Positions 1 to 6,374 of a stretch of 7,005 nucleotides of DNA are shown here, in pieces; within the stretch, counting starts at the first letter, position 1, and each line of letters opens with the position of its first letter. The notes beneath the pieces were generated by a model, which saw nothing but the letters and a program-made list of their open reading frames with translations, made no database searches and had not been told where the DNA came from. The stretch covers positions 1-7,005 of the forward strand of contig CAMWZE010000078.1 in NCBI GenBank assembly GCA_947178685.1, written 5' to 3'. Position numbers and translations under genes: made by a program. The DNA comes from an uncultured Porphyromonadaceae bacterium (GTDB taxonomy: Bacteria; Bacteroidota; Bacteroidia; Bacteroidales; Muribaculaceae).

Positions 1-16
1 GCTATATTCGGCTTTA

Positions 17-1561
17 TCAATAGTCGGGATTCTGCACAAGATTGGGATTGAGAGTGAGTACATTGGCCGGAATAGGGAATACGCGGCTCGCTTTGGAGGC
101 ATCGTAGCCCGACACCGGTTTCTCCCACCACTCATTGAAATATGTGCCGAACCGGATGTTGACAGTGCGTCGCATACCTTCGAATATAAACTCATGTAGC
201 CATTCCTGATCAAGACTCTCCATAGTGACGGCGGTCGCCTCTTTTAGTCCGGCACGACGACGGATCTGGTTTACCATCTCAAGACCCGCATCGGGGGTGC
301 CGAGACGTGCATAACATTCAGCCTTCATGAGAAGAATCTCGGCATAGCGCATCAGCACCCAGTCATAATCTCTTTCCCACTCCTCATCATCGCGAAACTC
401 ATACTTGAAAAGACGGGCCCCCTGACATTCAGAGCCTTTAAGATCCTTACGGTTGTCGATAGAGCTTACTTCCTCCGTATAGATCAGCTGATTTCCTTCA
501 GTGGTCATGATTATGCTTCCGTCGGCTTTGCTACGTTGTTCACCGATAAGCATACATTCCCTTCTAATGTCGGAGTCTTCAAATGAGGAATATACACCTG
601 GTTGGGCGCATATGCCGTTGGCCGACCAGTTGCCGCCATACTGAGTGACGGAGAAGGCTTTCCACTGTTGGGCGTTTACACTCATTGAGTTGAGGTAGTT
701 GCCGGCTGTGCCTTGTTTGTGGTCGTAGGGGATTGCGAATATAATCTCGCTGCTTGAGGGCTGGGTGGCGTCGGTGAAATTATTCTTATACACAGGTTCG
801 AGCGAATAGTTCTTCACCTTGTCGCAGGCATCGAGACAAGCCTGCCATTTAGCCTCACCGATATAGGTTTCGGAGTTGATATACAGACGTGCGAGAAGAG
901 TATTGGCCACATCTTGAGTGAAACGTCCATATGCTTTTGTCTCGCTCAGGAGAGGCATCACCTCATTGATTTCCGTCTCTATAAATTTATATACCTCCTT
1001 CCTGTCGGTTTTTGCCGGGAGTTCGGTCTGTTCGAAGTCGGTGACAATAGGTACATCTCCAAACGTATTGAGCAGAAGCCAGTAATAGTACGCTCTGAGT
1101 GCTCTTGGCTCGGCACTGATGCGTAACACATCTTCCGGTTTCTGACCGGATTTTTCAATCTGATAGATTACGCTGTTGCAACTTGTTATGCCGTTATAGC
1201 AATATTTCCAATAACTTTCAAAGAGCTTGTTAGAAGGGTTCCAGTCATGTCGTTGAGCCTCGAAATAGACACCATTGTCATACCAGTTGTCACCTCTTGC
1301 CGGAATGCAAGCCTCATCGGAGGTAGACTCGTCAAGGAAGAACACAAATTCACAAGTGGGATAGCTGGCTATGCCGGTGGTGTTGTCGCTCAATCCTCGA
1401 AGGGAGGCGTAGATAGCGGCGGTGATGGTCTGAATCTCGGCATCTGTGGTGCCATACTGGTCCATCGGGACTTTATCGTAGATTCTTTCGTCAAGATCTG
1501 TGCAGGCGCCTGTCATAAGCGCGAGGCACATCATTGATATGATGGATTTTTTAGATTTCAT
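17..1561 (-). CDS. SusD/RagB-family outer-membrane glycan-binding lipoprotein
   Basis: This 514-residue protein is the surface partner of the adjacent SusC. Family members are alpha-helical lipoproteins that cap the SusC barrel, bind the incoming glycan and help load it. Residues 1-20 form a lipoprotein signal with lipobox T-G-A-C and acylated Cys20. The acidic stretch after it (TDLDE) resembles the export signals that send Bacteroidota lipoproteins to the cell surface. SusD hallmarks appear in order: RALRAYYYWLLLNTFGDVP at 153-171 (N-terminal SusD-like domain), MRYAEILLMKAECYARLG at 404-421 (C-terminal RagB/SusD domain) and the FPIP...NPNLVQNPDY ending at 495-514. The length is normal for the family. 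It starts 11 bp after susC, with only an A-rich leader and no Shine-Dalgarno site, as usual in this phylum, and ends at TGA. The mature chain has ten cysteines besides Cys20, which seems many. The ligand is unknown. The family call is very secure; substrate specificity cannot be read from the sequence. Confidence 0.97.
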   Translation of the reverse strand: MKSKKSIISMMCLALMTGACTDLDERIYDKVPMDQYGTTDAEIQTITAAIYASLRGLSDNTTGIASYPTCEFVFFLDESTSDEACIPARGDNWYDNGVYFEAQRHDWNPSNKLFESYWKYCYNGITSCNSVIYQIEKSGQKPEDVLRISAEPRALRAYYYWLLLNTFGDVPIVTDFEQTELPAKTDRKEVYKFIETEINEVMPLLSETKAYGRFTQDVANTLLARLYINSETYIGEAKWQACLDACDKVKNYSLEPVYKNNFTDATQPSSSEIIFAIPYDHKQGTAGNYLNSMSVNAQQWKAFSVTQYGGNWSANGICAQPGVYSSFEDSDIRRECMLIGEQRSKADGSIIMTTEGNQLIYTEEVSSIDNRKDLKGSECQGARLFKYEFRDDEEWERDYDWVLMRYAEILLMKAECYARLGTPDAGLEMVNQIRRRAGLKEATAVTMESLDQEWLHEFIFEGMRRTVNIRFGTYFNEWWEKPVSGYDASKASRVFPIPANVLTLNPNLVQNPDY

Positions 1562-1572
1562 GTTTTTTGTTC

Positions 1573-4485
1573 TTAGAATGACACATTCAGTCCGAAGATA
1601 AACGATCTGGTTTTCGGATACACGTTACAGAGGTCAATGCCCGGATTGTCAAGTCCGCTTGTACTGATTTCAGGGTCTACACCAGAGTATCCGGTGAGAG
1701 TGCAGACATTGTCCACTGTGCCATAAATTCGCAGATTCTCAATGCCGATCTTCTTTGTTCCGGGGATTGTGTAACCCAAGGTTATGGCTTGAAGACGAAG
1801 GAAGGAGCCATTCTCCAGCCAATAGTCGGAATAGGTGATCTTATCAGGACGGATACCCTGCTCGGCAAACTTGTCAGGTATATTCTTGCTTGGCATACGG
1901 GTATCGGTAAAGAGTTGCATATTGGTTGCATTCAGAATTTTCTGACCAAACATTCCGTAGGCCGATATCCTGAAATCGAAACCTTTCCAATTCAGCGTGG
2001 TGGCGAATCCGAGGTTGAACTTAGGTTGTGCTGAACCGAGGTAGACCTGTTCATCGGGATTTTCAATTATATATTCTCCGTTGGCATCAATGCCGCTGCA
2101 ACGCGGTCCGAAGAATGCTCCGGTGGGATATCCGGCTTTTACGATCTGAGTGTAGGCGTTTGAGAGGCCGTCGATGCCATGCAGCTGTCCGGCCGGGGTG
2201 CCGAGGTCTTGAAAAGTATCGTTAGATAGGCTTGTGATCTCCTGATGGTTGTAGGAGAATGTAAGGTCGGCATTCCAGGTGAAGTTGTTGGCACTGAGAA
2301 TGTCGGCGCTGAGTGTAAGTTCCACACCCTTGTTGACGAGATCACCAACGTTAGCCAGCATTGAGCTATAGAGATATGGGGGCTGCGACACGGGGTAGTT
2401 CCACAAAAGGTCGGATGTCTTTTTGTAGTAAAGATCGATTGTACCTCGGATACGGTTAATGACCGAAAAGTCTATGCCGATATTATACTGAGCTGTCGAT
2501 TCCCATTTCAGGTCGGGATTGGCATTTTGTGATGGTGAGTAAGTGGCTTTCCATGTGCCCGTTGCTGCATCATAATAGCCGCCTCCACCAGCTCCGAGAA
2601 GTGCAAGCGATTTATATTCGCCGATGCCATCCTGATTGCCGGTGACTCCATAACCTAAGCGGAGTTTTAGATTGTCGAGCCATCCGGTAGCACTCTGCAT
2701 GAAATTTTCATCCGAAATACGCCACCCCAGCGCTACAGAGGGGAAATAGCCCCATTTGTGATTCTTTCCGAATCGTGAGCTACCATCGGCACGCATTGTG
2801 GCGGTAAGCAGGTATTTGCTGTTAAGCGAGTAGTTGACACGGCCATAGAACGATGCGAGCCGGGCCTCACCCTTGTTGGAGTAGACGTCATCTTTACGAT
2901 AGTCGTTTCCGGCACCAAGGTTATTGTAGAGGAAGCTATCGGTATCAAATCCACTGCGGGAAGCACCGAATCCCTCATACACATATTTCGAATATGAATA
3001 GCCGGCCATCACGTTCAGCTTATGGATTTCAGCAAAGGTCTTGTTGTAGTTGAGGTAGGCCTCAATTTGATAGTTGTTGTTGTCTGCGAGCTGACGGCGC
3101 CCTGTGCCGCCTACACTGTTTCCGGCGGCATAAGAGGGCTGATAGTAGCGGTTCTGCCATGATCCGTACTCATAAGAGAGATTTGCCACGGCGTGCAGTC
3201 CGGAGATTATCTCCACGTCGGCCTTGGCATAGGCAAGCAGACGATGGCGTGTTTGCTGTGAGTAGTAGTTGTCGTTATACTCTACGGGGTTCTGCATGTT
3301 GGTGCCGCCCATGCGTGTGTAGCGTCCCTCAGAGTCTTTTACAGGCACGGTTGGATTCTGGTTGAGGGCATAGTTGAAGATGCCGTAGAAACCATAGTCG
3401 GGAGCGCGATACTTATCGTAGGTATAGTTGATGCCGAGATCTACTTTGAGATGCCCGTTGAAGCCATATTGATAGGCAGAAAGGCTACCTGCGAGGCGGT
3501 TCATATAGTTGTGCTTTACAATGCCTTCGTTAGCTTGATATGTAACTGCGCCTCTGTAGCCGCTGTTTTTTCGGGAGGTGCTCATACTGAAGTTGTGGGA
3601 GTGTGACACGGCGGTCTGTTCAAGCTCTTTGATCCAGTCGGTGTCGGCACCGTAATCTATGGCATCAAGTATCTCATTTTTCCTAACGTATTCACGCCAT
3701 TGGTTGGCGGAAAGCATGTCGATATTTTTGGCTGCAGTGCCAACCGACACCCATCCGTTATAGCTCATCTTTCTCACCTCAGATTCGGTGGCTCTGTTGG
3801 TGGTGACGATTATGACACCATTGGCACCACGGCTACCATATATTGCAGCGGCAGAGGCATCTTTGAGCACATCCATGCTAATGATCTCCGAGGGCTGAAC
3901 AGTATTGATGTCAACGCCGGGTATGCCGTCCACCACGATGAGCGGCGAGTTGCTTGCACTGAGCGATGTGCCGCCGCGGAGACGGAGTGAGGAGCCGGTG
4001 GTGGGATCGCTTGAGGCTTGGGTCACGGATAGTCCCGCAATTTTACCTTGTAGGAGCTGTTCAGTGCTTGTCACGATTCCCTGTTTGAGATCTTTGGCAG
4101 AGACAGAGGTGATGGCGCCGGTGAGATCCGACTTACGCATTGTGCCATAACCGACGCCAACCACCAGAGCCTCCTGAAGCATCACGGAGTTCTCTTCAAG
4201 CACCACCTCCATAGGATTCTTAGCCGGAAGTTCTTTAGTTTCACATCCTATGTAGCTTATCTGGATGATGCTTCCTTCTGGCGCCTGAAGAGTGAAATTA
4301 CCATCGATGTCGCTGACAGTGCCGTTGGTAGGACGGGCTTTCTCCACTATGGAGGCACCGATTATGGGTTCCCCGTTGGCATATCTGACGACACCGTTAA
4401 GTGTGATATTCTGAGCGGAAGCAATGAGCACACAGAAGATCGATAATATGCTCAAGGCTGTCTTCCTTATTGAATTCGTTGTCAT
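1573..4485 (-). CDS. SusC/RagA-family TonB-linked outer-membrane transporter
   Basis: This 970-residue protein is an outer-membrane beta-barrel that imports oligosaccharides (sometimes peptides) with energy from TonB-ExbBD. It has a Sec signal peptide at 1-24 (cleavage likely at ASA|Q). A carboxypeptidase-regulatory-like beta-sandwich follows at about 27-95, then a TonB-box-like segment EALVVGVG at 105-112. The plug spans about 115-230, with the SusC-typical LRLRGG at 167-172, PLIVVDGIPG at 181-190 and IYGSRGANGVIIVTT at 215-229. The barrel fills about 240-970, including RADGSSRFG and FPSVALGWRISDENF near 565-595, NPDLKWEST near 656-664, and a terminal aromatic residue (NVSF) as expected for barrel assembly. 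There is no N-terminal STN signalling domain, so regulation through an anti-sigma/ECF-sigma pair is unlikely. The length is slightly short but intact. The gap from the upstream gene is 38 bp and to susD 11 bp, so co-transcription with both is inferred. The transported substrate is not identifiable. Confidence 0.97.
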   Translation of the reverse strand: MTTNSIRKTALSILSIFCVLIASAQNITLNGVVRYANGEPIIGASIVEKARPTNGTVSDIDGNFTLQAPEGSIIQISYIGCETKELPAKNPMEVVLEENSVMLQEALVVGVGYGTMRKSDLTGAITSVSAKDLKQGIVTSTEQLLQGKIAGLSVTQASSDPTTGSSLRLRGGTSLSASNSPLIVVDGIPGVDINTVQPSEIISMDVLKDASAAAIYGSRGANGVIIVTTNRATESEVRKMSYNGWVSVGTAAKNIDMLSANQWREYVRKNEILDAIDYGADTDWIKELEQTAVSHSHNFSMSTSRKNSGYRGAVTYQANEGIVKHNYMNRLAGSLSAYQYGFNGHLKVDLGINYTYDKYRAPDYGFYGIFNYALNQNPTVPVKDSEGRYTRMGGTNMQNPVEYNDNYYSQQTRHRLLAYAKADVEIISGLHAVANLSYEYGSWQNRYYQPSYAAGNSVGGTGRRQLADNNNYQIEAYLNYNKTFAEIHKLNVMAGYSYSKYVYEGFGASRSGFDTDSFLYNNLGAGNDYRKDDVYSNKGEARLASFYGRVNYSLNSKYLLTATMRADGSSRFGKNHKWGYFPSVALGWRISDENFMQSATGWLDNLKLRLGYGVTGNQDGIGEYKSLALLGAGGGGYYDAATGTWKATYSPSQNANPDLKWESTAQYNIGIDFSVINRIRGTIDLYYKKTSDLLWNYPVSQPPYLYSSMLANVGDLVNKGVELTLSADILSANNFTWNADLTFSYNHQEITSLSNDTFQDLGTPAGQLHGIDGLSNAYTQIVKAGYPTGAFFGPRCSGIDANGEYIIENPDEQVYLGSAQPKFNLGFATTLNWKGFDFRISAYGMFGQKILNATNMQLFTDTRMPSKNIPDKFAEQGIRPDKITYSDYWLENGSFLRLQAITLGYTIPGTKKIGIENLRIYGTVDNVCTLTGYSGVDPEISTSGLDNPGIDLCNVYPKTRSFIFGLNVSF

Positions 4486-4523
4486 TTATTAAAGTTTTAG
4501 AAAGGTTAGTGAGTTAGGGCACT

Positions 4524-5678
4524 TCATTCAATTTCTGCTACAGACACGAGGGGAATGGTTCTGTCTTCCACGATGTTACCATTGCGTGTCACCACGATGT
4601 GAAGGCGATCGATATTACCTGCCTCTTTGAAGGCATCAAGAAGGTTAAGGGTGACTGTCCGCATCTGTCGTGTGCCTCCGAATTCGCCGGTTATTACTTT
4701 TGATCCCCCCGTAATCTCATATTCAAGATTTGAGAGTCCATCGTCATACTGACGGTTGAGTGTGAGAAAATCAAGTTGTGAAAGACGGATAGGGAAGTAG
4801 GAGAACACCGGATCAGGCTCCGGTTCAACTTCGCCACAAGTGAGCACGAAGTTGTCGCCCCCTGCAGTCACGCCGAGATTAACCCAGTCGGTGGTGGGAA
4901 GATTAAACATTATGTTGGCCATCTGATAGCCACCGAGCATCTCTTCGTCGGTGATTCCGTAATACTCGGCCGGGATCATATCCATCTTGTAGATATAACC
5001 ATCGCCGAAATTTACTTTCTTGAACATAGTCTTTGCCACCAGTTCTGTATTACCCATATTGGCTTCGATGATATGGTCTGCAAAGTTGTTGGGTCCACTG
5101 TGCATATGCAGATTGCCAAAATCCTTACCCACAAGGGCACCAACTCCTTGTCCGCTGATATTAAGAGCATTGATATTTACAAGAATTGAGATTTTATCCT
5201 TCATGGTAAACACGGAGGGATACACCTGAAGGTCGCGTTCTGCATCGAGAAAGTTCTGAAACTCACTGTTGAAAGGGTGAGGTGCCTGTAAAGATCCGGT
5301 CACATCCTCCTTGGCGTCATTGCGGATATTCATCCAGAATATATCGCCGTTGGCGTAAAGAGACTCAGCGGAGACACCGTAAAATTCGGTGGGTATCATG
5401 GTGAGCTTATAAATACCATCACCCACATATTTCAGCGTGCAGGCATCCGAGGGATTGTTCCATGCATCGGGGGTGCCGAGCACATCCTCCGGATTGCCGG
5501 GTGCCCATGTCCAGATATAGAAAGGCTCACCCTCCGTCTGCATCTTTTCACTCATGTCAAAATACCAGGTTACCTCTTCATCAGGAGCATAGACCACAGG
5601 ATAACTGGTGATGGTGACCTGTGCTGAGGCTGTGATTGTCACAATCAGTAAGGCCAGTGTGATAAACAATTTCTTCAT
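4524..5678 (-). CDS. secreted two-domain SusE/SusF-like glycan-binding protein (putative)
   Basis: This 384-residue exported protein has no recognisable catalytic motif. Residues 1-19 are a Sec signal peptide (MKK, hydrophobic core, ASA|Q). No lipobox cysteine is present, unlike classical SusE/SusF lipoproteins. Two related beta-rich units are visible. YPVVYAPDEEVTWYFDM (26-42) parallels YPSVFTMKDKISILVNI (153-169), and GDGIYKLTMIPTEFYG (86-101) parallels GDGYIYKMDMIPAEYYG (225-241). Unit 1 is rich in exposed-type aromatics (W38, Y39, F40, Y54, W56, W58, W73, W115). Unit 2 has HMHSG at 191-195. An EPEPDP linker (285-290) leads to a C-terminal domain of about 95 residues that I do not recognise. 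The pattern and the position beside susC support a surface glycan-binding role; this is inference, and a DUF4961-type assignment is only a guess. The start codon is 5 bp after the upstream gene's stop, indicating tight coupling. The stop is TGA. Confidence 0.72.
   Translation of the reverse strand: MKKLFITLALLIVTITASAQVTITSYPVVYAPDEEVTWYFDMSEKMQTEGEPFYIWTWAPGNPEDVLGTPDAWNNPSDACTLKYVGDGIYKLTMIPTEFYGVSAESLYANGDIFWMNIRNDAKEDVTGSLQAPHPFNSEFQNFLDAERDLQVYPSVFTMKDKISILVNINALNISGQGVGALVGKDFGNLHMHSGPNNFADHIIEANMGNTELVAKTMFKKVNFGDGYIYKMDMIPAEYYGITDEEMLGGYQMANIMFNLPTTDWVNLGVTAGGDNFVLTCGEVEPEPDPVFSYFPIRLSQLDFLTLNRQYDDGLSNLEYEITGGSKVITGEFGGTRQMRTVTLNLLDAFKEAGNIDRLHIVVTRNGNIVEDRTIPLVSVAEIE
4899..5603 (-). 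repeat. diverged tandem domain duplication inside the SusE/F-like protein
   Basis: Protein residues 26 to about 120 and 153 to about 260 share an opening strand motif (YPxVxxxxxxxxxxxxx) and a G-D-G...I-Y-K...M-I-P-x-E-x-Y-G block. The best-matching blocks are encoded at about 5358-5423 and 4938-5006. The spacing between the paired motifs changes (127 residues at the start, about 140 at the second block), so the units have acquired insertions. The match is at protein level and ancient; it is not a DNA repeat prone to recombination. Two similar carbohydrate-binding-like units in tandem are typical of accessory PUL binding proteins. Confidence 0.6.
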
Positions 5679-5683
5679 GGCAA

Positions 5684-6202
5684 TTAATCGTTAGTCTGCA
5701 TTACAGGAATTAGAGTATAGACATAGGATACAAAGGGGGTACCGTTTGTGGATCTGGTGAGGGTAAGCTCCATAAGAGGCACTGATCCGGGCACGGACGT
5801 GACAGATACTTCGCCAGACTTCTCAGTGCAGGCTGCGTCATTAAAAAACTGTACTTTTACCGGTTTACCATCCCAATTTTGGAAAGTATTGTCGAGCTTC
5901 CAATATCCTGCAGCCGGGAGCAGTTCGGGAGCGCCACTCGTGGTGAATGTTGAGGGGGTGTAGTTGGCGGTCTCGTTGAGAGAGATTGAGAATGTCTCGA
6001 AATAATCTGTGAGATCTACCTCTGTTACGCCTGATTTGTTGGCAACGGCAAGCTCGTCGACTTGCTTTATTCGCGAAAGGTTCCAGGTGCCTCCTATCTT
6101 CTCATACATCGTGATCGGCTCGGTGAACACACCGTTTTCAGTAGCACAAGATGAAAGCATGAGAGCCCAGAGAACCGTAAGGACAGAATTTTTAAGTTTC
6201 AT
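5684..6202 (-). CDS. small lipocalin-like lipoprotein, DUF5004-like
   Basis: This 172-residue predicted lipoprotein is the first gene of the operon. The signal peptide (residues 1-18) ends in lipobox L-S-S-C with acylated Cys19. Only one acidic residue (E22) follows closely, so surface export is less certain than for the SusD. The mature part resembles the lipocalin-like DUF5004 family: a GGTWNLSRI first strand at 37-45, the VDLTDYF segment at 62-68, GYWKLDN at 99-105, MELTLTR at 144-150 and a final strand SYVYTLIPV at 159-167. Members occur next to SusC/SusD pairs in Bacteroidota PULs; their ligands are mostly unknown, and an accessory binding or structural role is inferred. The start is supported by the lipoprotein signal beginning at this Met and by a promoter about 40 bp upstream, which leaves no room for an earlier start. 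The stop (TAA) lies 5 bp before the next gene. Confidence 0.75.
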   Translation of the reverse strand: MKLKNSVLTVLWALMLSSCATENGVFTEPITMYEKIGGTWNLSRIKQVDELAVANKSGVTEVDLTDYFETFSISLNETANYTPSTFTTSGAPELLPAAGYWKLDNTFQNWDGKPVKVQFFNDAACTEKSGEVSVTSVPGSVPLMELTLTRSTNGTPFVSYVYTLIPVMQTND

Positions 6203-6374
6203 GTCGTTTCTGGTGTTAAGGTTATCTGATTTTGTTCTACCGCAAAATTAGACTATAGAAACCTCCTCACCAAGAAGTCAATGAAATGTATAATGATTTT
6301 GTGGAAAATATAAGGTTAATTGGTTGATAATTAGATGTAGTTGGGTGGCTGTTGTATTAATGCAATATATGGCT
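6203..6374. other. intergenic regulatory region between regulator and operon
   Basis: This 172-bp, mostly AT-rich segment is the only sizeable non-coding stretch. It contains the operon promoter (6243-6274), an 8-bp direct repeat TAAGGTTA on the plus strand at 6217-6224 and 6311-6318, and a weak AT-only inverted repeat (TAATT at 6317-6321, AATTA at 6329-6333, 7-bp loop) upstream of the promoter. I see no convincing intrinsic terminator after the regulator gene, so read-through into the operon is possible. A binding site for the regulator would be expected between about 6275 and 6340. Confidence 0.5.
6243..6274 (-). promoter_or_regulatory. Bacteroidota-type promoter for the four-gene operon
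   Basis: Read on the minus strand, TAATTTTG (6250-6243) matches the Bacteroidota -7 consensus TAnnTTTG exactly. CTTG (6274-6271), a three-of-four match to the -33 TTTG element, lies 20 bp upstream, within the usual spacing. Transcription would start near 6236 and leave an untranslated leader of about 35 nt before the lipoprotein ATG at 6202. This is the only gap among these genes large enough for such a promoter, so it probably drives the lipoprotein, the binding protein, susC and susD together. The weaker -33 match fits a promoter needing an activator. Confidence 0.72.

Larger units (their letters stand above)
17..6236 (-). other. predicted PUL uptake operon (lipoprotein - binding protein - susC - susD)
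   Basis: Four same-strand genes are separated by 5, 38 and 11 bp, with no terminator-like hairpin in any gap and one good promoter before the first gene. Read together they form the surface capture and import module of a polysaccharide utilization locus. The 3' limit is unknown because only 16 bp follow the susD stop, and enzymes may be encoded beyond the window. The order, with accessory genes ahead of susC/susD, differs from the common susC-susD-susE layout. Confidence 0.7.

Noticed and set aside
1..16. Possible next gene or terminator after susD
   Set aside because: Sixteen bases are too few to judge, and no hairpin is complete within them.
3700..3990. Plus-strand open frames such as 3700-3990 and 1247-1537
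   Set aside because: They lie wholly antisense to clearly conserved SusC or SusD coding sequence, show no domain or signal features, and look like shadows of the real genes.
4486..4523. The 38-bp gap before susC as a separate promoter or attenuator
   Set aside because: It contains loosely repeated CTAA units but no TAnnTTTG element and no hairpin; it is best read as an AT-rich leader for translation.
6261..6270. Perfect Shine-Dalgarno-like AGGAGGT on the minus strand upstream of the lipoprotein gene
   Set aside because: It lies about 60 bp before the ATG, inside the -33/-7 promoter spacer and upstream of the predicted transcript start, and no start codon follows at a suitable distance.
6317..6333. 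Inverted repeat TAATT-7 bp-AATTA between regulator and operon as terminator or operator
   Set aside because: The arms are only 5 bp, all A/T, with no GC stem or U-tract, so it is within chance for AT-rich DNA. Kept only as a remark in the intergenic entry.
6355..6367. TATT-AATGC-AATA just after the regulator stop as an intrinsic terminator
   Set aside because: A 4-bp A/T stem is too weak and no T-run follows in the direction of transcription.
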